Assembly (NCBI GenBank): GCA_002840565.1
Contig: PHBK01000020.1
Span: 1 to 64,000 of the forward strand
DNA from: Deltaproteobacteria bacterium HGW-Deltaproteobacteria-12
Lineage (GTDB): Bacteria; Desulfobacterota; Syntrophia; Syntrophales; Smithellaceae
Direction of reading: 5' to 3'
Length of the DNA: 64,000 bases
A model generated the notes under the pieces. The model was not told the DNA's origin. It made no database searches and saw only the letters and a list, made by a program, of their open reading frames with translations. Below, piece after piece: positions 35,636 to 44,744 of the stretch. The position numbers and the translations under genes were made by a program. Numbering within the stretch: position 1 is the first letter of the stretch; each line of letters begins with the position of its first letter.

Positions 35636-36805
35636 ATGGCGATACCCTTTTCCTACAGCTTTCGCAATCTCTGGACACGCCGGCTGACAACCGTATTAAC
35701 GGCTTGTGGTATGGCGCTGGTGGTCTTTGTTTTTGCCGCCGTGCTCATGTTTGCCGACGGATTCCAGAAGACACTGGTCGATACCGGTTCATATGACAAC
35801 GTCATTATCAGCCGGAAAGGTTCCGGTGCGGAGATGCAAAGCTATGTTCTCAAGAGCGATGCTTCGCTGATTGAATCGTATCCGGAAATAGCTGTCGGCG
35901 CCAATGGAACGAAGCTTGTGACAAAAGAATCTGTTGTCCTGATCAACCTGACGAAAAAGGACAGCAACAAATCTTCCAATGTAATAATCCGGGGCATTTC
36001 AGAAAACTCTCTGGCCCTGAGGCCTCAGCTCAGAATTGTCGCCGGGAGGATGGCGCGGCCGGGAACCGGTGAAGTGATCGTCGGCAACGGCATAGCGCAT
36101 CAGTTTCAGAACTGCGAAATTAATAATGTGCTGCGTTTTGCAGTTCGCGAATGGATCGTCGTGGGCATTTTCGATGCCGGCAATACCGGTTTCAGTTCGG
36201 AAATATGGGGCGATGTCCATCAGGTGATGTCGGCATTCCGCAGACCGATTTATTCTTCAGTAACTTTCCGCCTGCAGGATGCCGGCAGCTTTACGGCCTT
36301 GAAAGCCCGGATAGAATCCGATCCGCGGATGACGCTGGAAGTAAAGCGGGAAGTGAAATATTATCAGGAACAATCCGAGGCCATGGCCAAGTTTGTCCGT
36401 ATTCTCGGGATGACGATCACCATAATATTTTCTTTGGGGGCGATGATCGGAGCCATGATAACCATGTATGCCGCCGTAGCCAATCGGACAAATGAAATCG
36501 GCACGCTGCGGGCGATAGGCTTCCGCCGCCGTAATATTCTGGCGGCCTTCCTGCTGGAGTCCTTGCTGCTGGGTTTTGTCGGTGGCTGCATCGGCCTGGT
36601 GTTTGCCTCTTTTTTGCAGAACCTTACCGTATCTACTTTTATGAGTTTTCAATCCTTTTCTACCCTTGCTTTCAAATTTCAGTTGAACGCAAAGATTGTC
36701 ATGGAATCGCTCATTTTCTCCAGTCTCATGGGCCTGGTTGGCGGCTTTCTTCCGGCCATTCGAGCCTCCCGCATGAATATTGTGGATGCGCTGCGGGCGA
36801 TATAG
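35636..36805 (+). CDS. FtsX-like permease 2
   Basis: The 389 residues have the same four-helix FtsX layout as the preceding gene: N-terminal helix near 20-40, periplasmic domain about 50-260, and helices near 270, 320 and 365. NEIGTLRAIGFRRR follows the second helix. It starts four bases after permease 1, closing an adaptor-ATPase-permease-permease operon. Having two permeases is like LolCDE or DevBCA-related exporters rather than single-permease MacB. Confidence 0.9.
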   Translation: MAIPFSYSFRNLWTRRLTTVLTACGMALVVFVFAAVLMFADGFQKTLVDTGSYDNVIISRKGSGAEMQSYVLKSDASLIESYPEIAVGANGTKLVTKESVVLINLTKKDSNKSSNVIIRGISENSLALRPQLRIVAGRMARPGTGEVIVGNGIAHQFQNCEINNVLRFAVREWIVVGIFDAGNTGFSSEIWGDVHQVMSAFRRPIYSSVTFRLQDAGSFTALKARIESDPRMTLEVKREVKYYQEQSEAMAKFVRILGMTITIIFSLGAMIGAMITMYAAVANRTNEIGTLRAIGFRRRNILAAFLLESLLLGFVGGCIGLVFASFLQNLTVSTFMSFQSFSTLAFKFQLNAKIVMESLIFSSLMGLVGGFLPAIRASRMNIVDALRAI

Positions 36806-36829
36806 CAAAACCAGCCTTCTTCGGCAATT

Positions 36830-37288
36830 CTAAAAGAAAGTCATGGTCAGCATTTCGGCAACGCAGGCGGGCTTTTCCTGTCCTTCAATTTCAATGGTAT
36901 GTGTTTGTGTCATCAGAATCCGGTTGCCGGGTTTTTCTTCCAGCGCGGCAAGAACAATGCGATCACGGATTCGGGCACCGGACATGACGGGATTGATAAA
37001 CCTCACTTTATCCAGACCGTAATTGATCAACATCTGCGAGCCTTCCATTTTCAGCGGTACCTGATAGCTGAAAAAAGGCAAATGAGAAAGAGTTAAAAAT
37101 CCATGGGCGATCGTTCTGCCAAAAGGGCCCTGGGCGGCTTTTTTCTCATCAACATGAATCCACTGATGATCTTTGGTACTGTCGGCAAACTGATTAATCT
37201 GACTTTGCGTTACTTCTGTCCAGTCAGAAAGAAATATTTCTTTGCCGATAAATTTCTCCATCTCCTTTAATACTGATGCTGCCGACAT
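36830..37288 (-). CDS. MaoC-like (R)-specific enoyl-CoA hydratase
   Basis: A 152-residue hot-dog-fold protein. The hydratase motif is seen as FADSTKDHQWIHVD, with the catalytic Asp and His, and FGRTIAHGFLTLS. These enzymes hydrate trans-2-enoyl-CoA to (R)-3-hydroxyacyl-CoA. It is convergent with the ABC operon and separated from the EF-P genes. No polyhydroxyalkanoate synthase is nearby, so its pathway is open. Confidence 0.92.
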   Translation of the reverse strand: MSAASVLKEMEKFIGKEIFLSDWTEVTQSQINQFADSTKDHQWIHVDEKKAAQGPFGRTIAHGFLTLSHLPFFSYQVPLKMEGSQMLINYGLDKVRFINPVMSGARIRDRIVLAALEEKPGNRILMTQTHTIEIEGQEKPACVAEMLTMTFF

Positions 37289-37406
37289 AATCTTATCCCT
37301 CCCTTTCCTCTTATTTGCTTTTACTGCAATATATCACATTGCTCCATAATTGCAATCAGTGGTGGTGCTAATAATTGCCGGCTGCGTATCTGCCGAACGA
37401 AGTCGA

Positions 37407-38345
37407 TTAAAGAGATTCCGGGGTGAAGGTGATGATGTCGTCAATGCCGGACACACCGGCAAAGAGCATGGCCAGGCGGTCAATGCCCAGGGCGATACCG
37501 GCGCTCGCGGGGAGATCCGCCATTGAGGTTAAAAACTTTTCCGGCAGGGGATATGCCGCATAGTTTTGTTTTGCCCGGAGTTTTTGCGCCTGAATAAAAC
37601 GCTGCCGCTGCTCCACGGCATCAGTCAATTCCGAAAAACCGTTGGCCAGCTCGAGCCCGCCGATGTATAGTTCAAATCTTTCCGCCACGGATTTATCGTC
37701 TTGTTTCAGCCTGGCCAGAGCGCCCAGCTCGGCGGGATAATCGCAGAGAAATGCCGGGCGGGCAATGCCTAAATTAGGCTCGATAAGATCGACCAAGATT
37801 TCATCAAACTTGTTTTTGCCCAGAGCTTCGGCCATGGTTACCGGCGCATATTTTTCAAAGGCCTCCTGAACCGTAATTCTTTCCCAGGGCAAAGCCAGGT
37901 TTATCGGCGTTCCCCGCCCCGCAAGGCTGCCGGCGCAACCCAGATTATTGGCCACGCTGATGATCATCTCGGCGCACTGATCCATTAACCGGGAATAATC
38001 AAAGCCGGCGACATACCACTCGAGCATGGTAAATTCCGGCAGGTGCAATCTTCCTCTTTCTGCGCATCGGAAACATTTGCAGATTTGGAATATCCGGTCA
38101 TAGCCTGCAGCCAGCATTCTTTTCATGCATAGCTCCGGCGAAGTCTGCAAAAACCAATCGCCGGCAGGCATTGCTTCGATGTGTTCTTCCGGCGCCGGCG
38201 CGGGTATTCGAACAGGTGTTTCAATTTCCAGAAAATTATTATTGATGAAATAGAGGCGGATGTTTTGAATCAGGCTGGCGCGAAGCTTTAAAGCATTCCG
38301 CTTGCGCGCCAGGATAAATTTGTCATCCGGCATTGATTTATCCAA
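37407..38345 (-). CDS. epmA: Elongation factor P (R)-beta-lysine ligase EpmA
   Basis: A 312-residue class II lysyl-tRNA synthetase paralogue lacking the N-terminal anticodon-binding domain, as in EpmA/GenX/PoxA. Visible are motif 2 (FRCAERGRLHLPEFTMLEWY) and the C-terminal motif 3 GIALGIDRLAML. EpmA adenylates (R)-beta-lysine and attaches it to a lysine of EF-P. It lies six bases after efp on the same strand. Confidence 0.95.
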   Translation of the reverse strand: MDKSMPDDKFILARKRNALKLRASLIQNIRLYFINNNFLEIETPVRIPAPAPEEHIEAMPAGDWFLQTSPELCMKRMLAAGYDRIFQICKCFRCAERGRLHLPEFTMLEWYVAGFDYSRLMDQCAEMIISVANNLGCAGSLAGRGTPINLALPWERITVQEAFEKYAPVTMAEALGKNKFDEILVDLIEPNLGIARPAFLCDYPAELGALARLKQDDKSVAERFELYIGGLELANGFSELTDAVEQRQRFIQAQKLRAKQNYAAYPLPEKFLTSMADLPASAGIALGIDRLAMLFAGVSGIDDIITFTPESL

Positions 38346-38351
38346 CGGAGA

Positions 38352-38915
38352 CTAACCTTTTACGCGGGTCATATACTCGCCCGTCCTGGTGTCAACCCGG
38401 ATTTTTTCCCCTTCGTTGACAAAGGTCGGCACCAGGATAGTATAGCCTGTTTGCACTTTGACCGGTTTGGTGGCGCCGGATACCGTATCGCCCTTGGCCC
38501 AGGGTTCGGCTTCCGTGACAACAAGGTCAACAAAATTGGGGAGGCTGATGCCGATCGCCTTATCTTCAAAGAGCAGAATTTCCGCTTCAATATTATCAAT
38601 CAGAAAATTTTTTGCTTCGTCCATCTGCGCTTCCGTCAGATAAATCTGCTCAAAATTTTCATTATCCATGAAGCAGTATTTCCCTTCTTCCTTGTATAAA
38701 TACTGCATCTTTTTTTCCCGCAAATCGGCAGAATCAAACATATCCACAGAACGGAAAGTACGCTCGAACTGATTGCCGTTGAGCATGTTCTTCAGTTTAC
38801 AGCGATATAGAGCCTGTCCCTTGCCCGGTTTAACAAAATTGAATTCGGTGATGATGTAAGGATCATTATCGATTTTAATCCTTAACCCTTTTTTTAACTC
38901 GCTTGCTGTGTACAT
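38352..38915 (-). CDS. efp: Elongation factor P
   Basis: EF-P relieves ribosome stalling at polyproline. All three domains are present in 187 residues. The modifiable loop reads KPGKGQA, with Lys32 as the expected acceptor, and the C-terminal GEKIRVDTRTGEYMTRV matches the family. The modification enzymes lie on each side, so the lysylation-type pathway is expected rather than rhamnosylation. Confidence 0.97.
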   Translation of the reverse strand: MYTASELKKGLRIKIDNDPYIITEFNFVKPGKGQALYRCKLKNMLNGNQFERTFRSVDMFDSADLREKKMQYLYKEEGKYCFMDNENFEQIYLTEAQMDEAKNFLIDNIEAEILLFEDKAIGISLPNFVDLVVTEAEPWAKGDTVSGATKPVKVQTGYTILVPTFVNEGEKIRVDTRTGEYMTRVKG

Positions 38916-38987
38916 AAAACTTCCTCTCCCGTTGTTTTCCTGTTTCCAGGAACTTATGTGTTGTTTACTTTGCCTTTACTAATCTAT

Positions 38988-40124
38988 TTACGGTAACTTG
39001 TCAAAAAAATGTTGATGTTTTTGCAGGTCTTTTTGGATTGCCCGGGACATGGCGTTAAGCGGAATCTTGCCCGTACTCCCCGGAACATCCAGGACGTATT
39101 GCGGCAGGCTCAAGCCCGAACATTGCCGCCAGATATTTTCCATCATGGCCAGGCTGGTTTTTACATCAGTGCGAAAATGATCGCAGCCCTTTACGGGATC
39201 GCAATGAAAAAGGTAATAAGGACGGACAGATATCTTTTGCAGGCCGTAAAGCAAATCCTTCATGGTTGCTGCTGAATCGTTGATGCCTTTGAGCAAAACC
39301 GATTGATTGGAAACAGGGATGCCGGCTTCGAGCAGCATATTGCAGGCACGGGCGGATTCAGGAGTGATTTCCTGAGGATGATTGAATTGCGTATTAAACC
39401 AGAGGGGCCGGAAGCGTTTAAGCATGCGGCAGAGATCCCGCGTAATGCGCATCGGCATGACCACCGGAGCGCGGCTCCCGATCCTTAATACTTCTACATG
39501 CCCGATAGCGCGCAGGGATGTCAGCAATTCCTCCAAAACATGATCTTCCAGAGTTAAAGGATCGCCGCCCGAAAGAATGACCTCGCGGATTTCCGGGGAT
39601 TCGGCAATATAGCGGATCATTTTTGCCAGCCTGGTTTTTAAGGGTAACTTTTGTCCGGCTTTCCAGTAGCGTTTCCTGTTGCAGTGCCGGCAGTTAGTGG
39701 CGCACAGTTCGGTGACCATAGCCAGACAGCGATCGGGATAGCGGTGAACCAGCTTGGGCACGGGCATATGGGAGTTTTCCTCCAGCGGGTCATCCGTACT
39801 TGCGGTCGGAAGAATTTCCCGGGGATCAGGAAAACATTGCCTTTGAATCGGGTCATTTTCCTGGTTCTGATTAATTAATGAAAAATAATAAGGAGTTATG
39901 GACAGGGGATAAATGTTTGTGATTAGTTTAATTATTTCCAGTTCCGCCATTGACTTGCTTAAAAAAAAGCCCGGCGTGTCCGGTCGGGTAATGCGGTTTT
40001 TAAATTGCCACCGCCAGTTCTGCCAGTTCTGATCAGAGATCTTCGTAAATCGGGATATTGATTTCTTGTGTGTATTCATAAAAATTGCAAAATTTCTAAT
40101 GATATAAGGCGTGTCTCCTACCAT
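38988..40124 (-). CDS. epmB: KamA-family radical SAM aminomutase, EpmB-type
   Basis: Radical SAM/PLP enzymes of this family convert L-lysine to beta-lysine. The [4Fe-4S] motif CATNCRHC has cysteines 141, 145 and 148; HRYPDR before it and SGGDPL after it are typical. The N-terminus (WQNWRWQFKNRIT) is closer to lysine 2,3-aminomutase than to E. coli EpmB, but its position 72 bases upstream of efp and epmA makes EF-P its likely target. ATG 40124 is used; ATG 40079 is a possible alternative, and neither has a clear ribosome site. Confidence 0.88.
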   Translation of the reverse strand: MVGDTPYIIRNFAIFMNTHKKSISRFTKISDQNWQNWRWQFKNRITRPDTPGFFLSKSMAELEIIKLITNIYPLSITPYYFSLINQNQENDPIQRQCFPDPREILPTASTDDPLEENSHMPVPKLVHRYPDRCLAMVTELCATNCRHCNRKRYWKAGQKLPLKTRLAKMIRYIAESPEIREVILSGGDPLTLEDHVLEELLTSLRAIGHVEVLRIGSRAPVVMPMRITRDLCRMLKRFRPLWFNTQFNHPQEITPESARACNMLLEAGIPVSNQSVLLKGINDSAATMKDLLYGLQKISVRPYYLFHCDPVKGCDHFRTDVKTSLAMMENIWRQCSGLSLPQYVLDVPGSTGKIPLNAMSRAIQKDLQKHQHFFDKLP

Positions 40125-40202
40125 AATTTACCGGTGCTGCAAAGAAAATATACGCCATGGCTATTCTGAAACAGCCTGATAGCTGCCACAGATTATTGCC
40201 GT

Positions 40203-42440
40203 TCAATCAGCTGCTGCAATGATCACGGGAATGCCATTAAGTACGGCATTGCCGGACAGCGGGTCGATTGTACCCTCCGCCAGAATGTTGCTGTTTACGC
40301 CCGCATGGGTTTTGGCCACGGACATCCGGAGTTCCTCATGGCTGTGTCCCCAGCCGTGAGGCAGGCTCACCACACCCGGCATAATGTCAGCGCTGATTTC
40401 AACCGGGGCCTCGACTGCGCCGGCGCCAGTGGAAATTCGGGCGAGACGGCCCTCGCTCAAGCCAAGACTTTCGGCATCCAGCGGATGAAGCAGAATGGTG
40501 CAGCGGTTGCTTCCCTTTACCAGGGAAGGAATATTGTGCAGCCAGGAATTACAGGAGCGGATATGCCTCCTGCCGATCAGGACATGCCCTCCGGCGGTAC
40601 TTTCGGAAACCGCTTGCAGGCGCGCCAGGTCGGCGGCAAAAACCAGCGGGACAAGTTCAATCTTGCCGGAAGGTGTGCGGATCGGCGCGGGCAGCGAGGG
40701 CTGCAGCGGCCCGAGATCAATCCCGTGGGGATTAGCCGTGAGCTTGTCCAGGGATAGACCGTCCTGATTTTTCCCGAAGCCGTCGCCGTATTTGCCGGTG
40801 CGGAGCATGAAGTCCAGCATCCGATCCGGGCCTTTGCGCGGGCTTAGTTCCTTCAGCAGTTCGCCGGGATCGCGGCCATGCACCGGTGAACGTTCATCCT
40901 TCACCGCTCCCGAAACAGCCGTGCTGATGATGAAGTCGTCCAGTGCGGCCGGATCGGCCTTCGACCCCTGGCCGCCGGCAATCAACGCCAGTTTCAGGAG
41001 AATTTCCCATTTGTCCGGATGACCGAAATCCGGCGGCAGCACAGCCTTGGAGAAATGAGCAACATTGCGAACAGCGTTAGCGTAGAGCATGATGTCGGAG
41101 TGAGTAACATTCAGCGGCCCCGGCGGCGGCAGGATTACATGGGCATGGCGCGAAGTCTCATTGAGATAAAAATCCACGCTGACCATAAAATCGAGCGCCG
41201 CAAGAGCCTTATCCAACCGCCGGGCGTCCGGTGCGGACACGACGGGGTTGCCGGCTATAACAACGAGAGCGCGCACCTGGCCTTCACCCGGTGTTTCGAT
41301 TTCGTCGGCCAACGTGGCTGCGGGAAATTCACCCATGACTTCGGGGAGCCTTTTGACCCGGCTTTGCCACCGGCCGGGTCGCCACCCTTTGCCGCCCGGC
41401 CCGGTAAAATTCCCGGCATGCCCCGGCTGGGCGAACATTACGCCGCCCGGGCGGTCGAGATTGCCGGTCAGGATATTGGCCATGTCGATGAGCCAGGCAT
41501 TCAATGACCCGAAAGCGACTGTATTGGTGCCGATGCGGCCATACACAGCCCCTGCCGGTGCTGCGGCAATTTCCCGGGCCAGCCGGCGGATTTCCGGCGC
41601 CGCAATTCCGCAGACCCGGGCTGCTGCCTCCGGCCCGAAAGGTTCGACAAGCGCCCGCAACTCCTCCAATCCGTTGACATGACCTTGAGCCCGACCCAGG
41701 GAAAGAAGATTTTCCGCAAAGAGAGTATGGATAATGCCGAGCAGGAACCAGGGATCGGTTCCGGGGCGGATGAAATGATGTTCATCAGCCGCCTGGGCGG
41801 TCTTAGTTTTTACGGGATCGACGACCACGACCTTTCCCCCACGTTCACGGATGGCCTGGAGCCGTCTTGGCCAGCCGGGCGCCGTGCACATGCTCCCGCC
41901 GGAAACGAAGGGATTTGCTCCCAGGATAAGCAGGTAGTGCGTGCGGTCGAGATCCGGCACGGTGATCAGCCCCGGAGCGCCGAACATCAGCCCGGAGGCG
42001 ACATGCCGGGGCATCTGGTCGGTAGTGCTGGCTGAATAAAGGTTCCTGCTCTTGAAAGCGTTCAGCAGAGGCCGAAGATATAGTTGACCGGACAGCGTAT
42101 GTGCGCAGGGATTGCCGAAAAAGAGCGCCACGGCATCCCGGCCATATTTATTGATAACCGGTGTCAGGCCTTTTTCCGCCAGATCAAAGGCTTCCTCCCA
42201 GGAAACCTCCTTCAGGCGGCCCGCATGCCGCGCCAGGGGGCGCCGCAGCCGGTTCGGGTCATCGTGGAGTTCGCCCAGGGCTGCGCCTTTCGCGCAGAAG
42301 AATCCTGCCGACAAAACATCTTCCTTGTCTCCCCGGATTTGCTCCACCCGGCCGTCCTTCAGGATAATTTCCAGGCCGCAGGTGGCTTCACAAAGCGGGC
42401 AGGTACGATAAACAGACCGCAGAGTGTTGGATTGATTCAT
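40203..42440 (-). CDS. Molybdopterin-dependent oxidoreductase (Mo/W-bisPGD family)
   Basis: A 745-residue catalytic subunit of the DMSO-reductase superfamily. An N-terminal [4Fe-4S] site has Cys14, Cys17, Cys21 and Cys49 (CPLCEATC, FFCAKG). Cofactor-binding stretches (LILGANPFVSGGS, GNPVVSAPDARRL) and a C-terminal dinucleotide-binding domain (PHGWGHSHEE) follow. There is no signal peptide, so it is cytoplasmic. No partner Fe-S or membrane subunit is adjacent. The electron partner and substrate (formate, thiosulfate, arsenate or other) therefore cannot be told. The gene is visibly more GC-rich than its neighbours. Confidence 0.92.
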   Translation of the reverse strand: MNQSNTLRSVYRTCPLCEATCGLEIILKDGRVEQIRGDKEDVLSAGFFCAKGAALGELHDDPNRLRRPLARHAGRLKEVSWEEAFDLAEKGLTPVINKYGRDAVALFFGNPCAHTLSGQLYLRPLLNAFKSRNLYSASTTDQMPRHVASGLMFGAPGLITVPDLDRTHYLLILGANPFVSGGSMCTAPGWPRRLQAIRERGGKVVVVDPVKTKTAQAADEHHFIRPGTDPWFLLGIIHTLFAENLLSLGRAQGHVNGLEELRALVEPFGPEAAARVCGIAAPEIRRLAREIAAAPAGAVYGRIGTNTVAFGSLNAWLIDMANILTGNLDRPGGVMFAQPGHAGNFTGPGGKGWRPGRWQSRVKRLPEVMGEFPAATLADEIETPGEGQVRALVVIAGNPVVSAPDARRLDKALAALDFMVSVDFYLNETSRHAHVILPPPGPLNVTHSDIMLYANAVRNVAHFSKAVLPPDFGHPDKWEILLKLALIAGGQGSKADPAALDDFIISTAVSGAVKDERSPVHGRDPGELLKELSPRKGPDRMLDFMLRTGKYGDGFGKNQDGLSLDKLTANPHGIDLGPLQPSLPAPIRTPSGKIELVPLVFAADLARLQAVSESTAGGHVLIGRRHIRSCNSWLHNIPSLVKGSNRCTILLHPLDAESLGLSEGRLARISTGAGAVEAPVEISADIMPGVVSLPHGWGHSHEELRMSVAKTHAGVNSNILAEGTIDPLSGNAVLNGIPVIIAAAD

Positions 42441-42598
42441 GATATTCTCCTCTGATTACTCTCCCTTTACTAAACTGCAATGCCTTTGCCGGGAGATAAA
42501 GGCGCACGGCAGGTGATCGGCAAAGAAGATAAGAGCATATTGAATATTTTTTGAGATATTACCCGGCGTGCACAGGATTTAGCTCGTTATTCCTCATC

Positions 42599-42925
42599 CT
42601 ATCTGCTATTTTTGGCCGCTTTCTTACTTGCTTTAGTCATCGTTTTTAAAGCTTTTTTATCCGGATATTCCTGATTGCCGGAGGGTGTTGATATGGTTTT
42701 TTGCATATCCACTGCCGGCATTGGACGATTTTCGTCTGAGACTTGCGGCTTAACAATTGAATCTGTACGGTTTTTTGACCGCGCCAGATTTATTTTCCTT
42801 ACAATGGCCGAAGCCAGCATCTTGCCGAACTGGCCGATAAAGCCAGCGACAAGCACAATCACAACCCATTTAAGAGCTGACCAAGAACCAACATGGTCCA
42901 GAATGTCAGTTATATTTCCAATCAT
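42599..42925 (-). CDS. Small single-helix membrane protein, unknown
   Basis: The 108 residues have one membrane helix (about 19-37, WVVIVLVAGFIGQFGKML), then a polar linker and a Lys-rich tail. Glycines within and a basic residue after the helix resemble small inner-membrane accessory proteins. It is divergent from the first arsR. I do not recognise a family. Coding status rests on length and composition. Confidence 0.55.
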   Translation of the reverse strand: MIGNITDILDHVGSWSALKWVVIVLVAGFIGQFGKMLASAIVRKINLARSKNRTDSIVKPQVSDENRPMPAVDMQKTISTPSGNQEYPDKKALKTMTKASKKAAKNSR

Positions 42926-43030
42926 TGATGTCCCAACGTTTTAATTGATTGATCATGTAAATTATATAAAACAATGCGAATAAGCAATAAAAAGTTATTT
43001 GTCCGCTTCTTACAGCTCATAATTTTGAGC

Positions 43031-43075
43031 TTGACAGTAAAAACATTAATTTTTATATTCAAAAAAAAGAATATA
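43031..43075 (+). promoter_or_regulatory. arsR promoter with overlapping ArsR operator
   Basis: TTGACA (43031-43036) and TATATT (43054-43059) are spaced by exactly 17 bases. Overlapping the -10 is a perfect inverted repeat TATATTC-A8-GAATATA (43054-43075). An AT-rich dyad over the -10 is where ArsR/SmtB repressors bind, so the downstream arsR should repress itself until metalloid binds. Confidence 0.8.
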
Positions 43076-43087
43076 TGAGGAATCCAA

Positions 43088-43435
43088 ATGGATATCTTTA
43101 TCAGCGTAATGAAAGCATTATCTGATCCGAACCGGGTAAAGATTATAAAAATACTACAGAACAAGGTTTTGTGCGTCTGCGAGCTTCAGGAGCTTTTGTC
43201 AATTCCGCAACCGGCTGTTTCCAAGCATATGAAGGTGCTGGAAAAGGCAGGGTTGGTCAGAGGTGCAAAGGACGGTCTGTGGGTTTATTATTCGGTGGAT
43301 TACGGAAGTGAAAATCCCTATGCGGCAGCGCTCCTGGGAAATCTCCGGCACTGGCTCTCCGACGACGCACAGGTCAATCAAATGGAGAAACGACTGCCGG
43401 ATATTCAGCGTCAGATCAGCTGCAAAAGATCATGA
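43088..43435 (+). CDS. arsR: ArsR/SmtB-family metalloid-responsive repressor (first copy)
   Basis: A 115-residue winged-helix repressor. Helix alpha-3 carries the VLCVCELQELL metal-binding sequence with a Cys-Val-Cys pair, as in As(III)-sensing ArsR, followed by the recognition helix PQPAVSKHMKVLEKAGLV. GAGG at 43077-43080 gives the start. It lies directly behind a consensus promoter and operator and ahead of a thioredoxin-like remnant and the ACR3 pump. Confidence 0.93.
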   Translation: MDIFISVMKALSDPNRVKIIKILQNKVLCVCELQELLSIPQPAVSKHMKVLEKAGLVRGAKDGLWVYYSVDYGSENPYAAALLGNLRHWLSDDAQVNQMEKRLPDIQRQISCKRS

Positions 43436-43470
43436 TGTATTCCGGTAAAAGAATATTTGGGGGATGAGGA

Positions 43471-43647
43471 ATGATGGAAAACAAGGGCAATTTGCAGCAT
43501 GTTACTGACGCAAAAGAAAGCGGTCAATACTGTGTCATGGGAACGCCTGCGCTGATCCTCAACGGGAAAGTGGTTGCCGTGGGCAGTGTTCCGGAAAAGA
43601 AAAAAATCCGGCAGTGGCTTTCGGAAACTGCTCAAAATATAAGTTAA
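43471..43647 (+). pseudogene. C-terminal half of a redox-active disulfide (thioredoxin-like) protein
   Basis: A 58-residue frame from ATG 43471. Its last 38 residues match the end of small thioredoxin-like proteins: VMGTPALILNGKVVAVGSVP and an IRQWL helix, the same pattern as the intact copy at 46158-46388. The CxxC-bearing first half is replaced by an unrelated 20 residues (MMENKGNLQHVTDAKESGQY). The true active site is therefore missing. A stop in frame at 43465 prevents a longer version. Probably a deletion remnant, possibly still translated. Confidence 0.6.
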
Positions 43648-43662
43648 AAAGAAAGGGTAATT

Positions 43663-44715
43663 ATGTCGGAGCATATCGCCAGTAAGTTGTCTTTTTTAGA
43701 TCGTTTTCTTACGGTGTGGATTTTTGCGGCCATGATTCTGGGTGTGGGGCTGGGATATTTCATCGAGGGGATTGAAGCCTTCATCAACCGCTTTCAGGTG
43801 GGGGCAACCAATATTCCCATCGCGGCGGGGCTTATCTTGATGATGTATCCGCCGTTTGCGAAGGTGAAGTATGAGGATTTGCCGCTGGTCTTTCGCAATG
43901 TCAAAATTCTGGGCCTGTCTTTGGTGCAAAACTGGATTATCGGGCCGATTCTGATGTTTGCCCTGGCCGTTATCTTTTTGCCGGACAAGCCTGACTACAT
44001 GGTGGGGCTGATTATGATCGGGCTGGCGCGCTGTATCGCGATGGTCATCGTCTGGAACGAACTGGCCAAAGGAAGCACTGAATACGCGGCTGGTCTGGTG
44101 GCGTTTAATAGCATTTTTCAGGTTTTATTTTATAGTGTGTTTGCCTGGTTTTTTATCACGGTGCTGCCCCCTTATTTCGGGCTCTCCGGTGTTGTTGTGA
44201 ATGTCAGCATCGGCCAGATTGCCGAAAGCGTTTTCATCTATCTGGGCATTCCCTGCATCGCTGGTGCGCTGACTAGGCTCATCGGCGTTAAGGTGATGGG
44301 GAAGGAGCGCTATCATCAGCGATTTGTGCCTTTGATCAGCCCGCTTACGCTGATAGCGCTTTTATTCACCATCATGGTGATGTTCAGTCTGAAAGGTAAT
44401 CTGATCATAACGCTCCCGCTCGATGTCGTGCGCATTGCCATTCCCTTGTTGATCTATTTTGTGGTTATGTTTCTGGTGTCGTTTTATATGGGCAGAAAAT
44501 TGGGAGCGGATTATTCTAAAACGACGACTTTGGCATTTACAGCGGCCAGCAATAATTTTGAATTGGCTATCGCTGTGGCTATCGCAGTTTTCGGGATTCA
44601 CTCCGGTGCCGCGTTTGCAGCTGTCATCGGGCCGCTGGTGGAAGTACCGGTGATGATCGCACTGGTGACAGTGGCATTGAAATTTCAGACCAAGTATTTT
44701 CAGAAACAGGGCTGA
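43663..44715 (+). CDS. acr3: ACR3-type arsenite efflux permease
   Basis: Ten predicted membrane helices in 350 residues. It carries the family motif [16 protein letters not shown], whose cysteine is essential in ACR3 proteins, and the late [16 protein letters not shown] segment. It exports As(OH)3 using the proton gradient. It lies 15 bases after the thioredoxin-like remnant and in the arsR transcription unit. Confidence 0.94.
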   Translation: MSEHIASKLSFLDRFLTVWIFAAMILGVGLGYFIEGIEAFINRFQVGATNIPIAAGLILMMYPPFAKVKYEDLPLVFRNVKILGLSLVQNWIIGPILMFALAVIFLPDKPDYMVGLIMIGLARCIAMVIVWNELAKGSTEYAAGLVAFNSIFQVLFYSVFAWFFITVLPPYFGLSGVVVNVSIGQIAESVFIYLGIPCIAGALTRLIGVKVMGKERYHQRFVPLISPLTLIALLFTIMVMFSLKGNLIITLPLDVVRIAIPLLIYFVVMFLVSFYMGRKLGADYSKTTTLAFTAASNNFELAIAVAIAVFGIHSGAAFAAVIGPLVEVPVMIALVTVALKFQTKYFQKQG

Positions 44716-44744
44716 TTAAAAAGGATTTATCGTTGGGTATTGTT

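Noticed and set aside
41019..41682. Plus-strand frames opposite the molybdopterin oxidoreductase
   Set aside because: They arise from high GC in the third codon position of the real gene.
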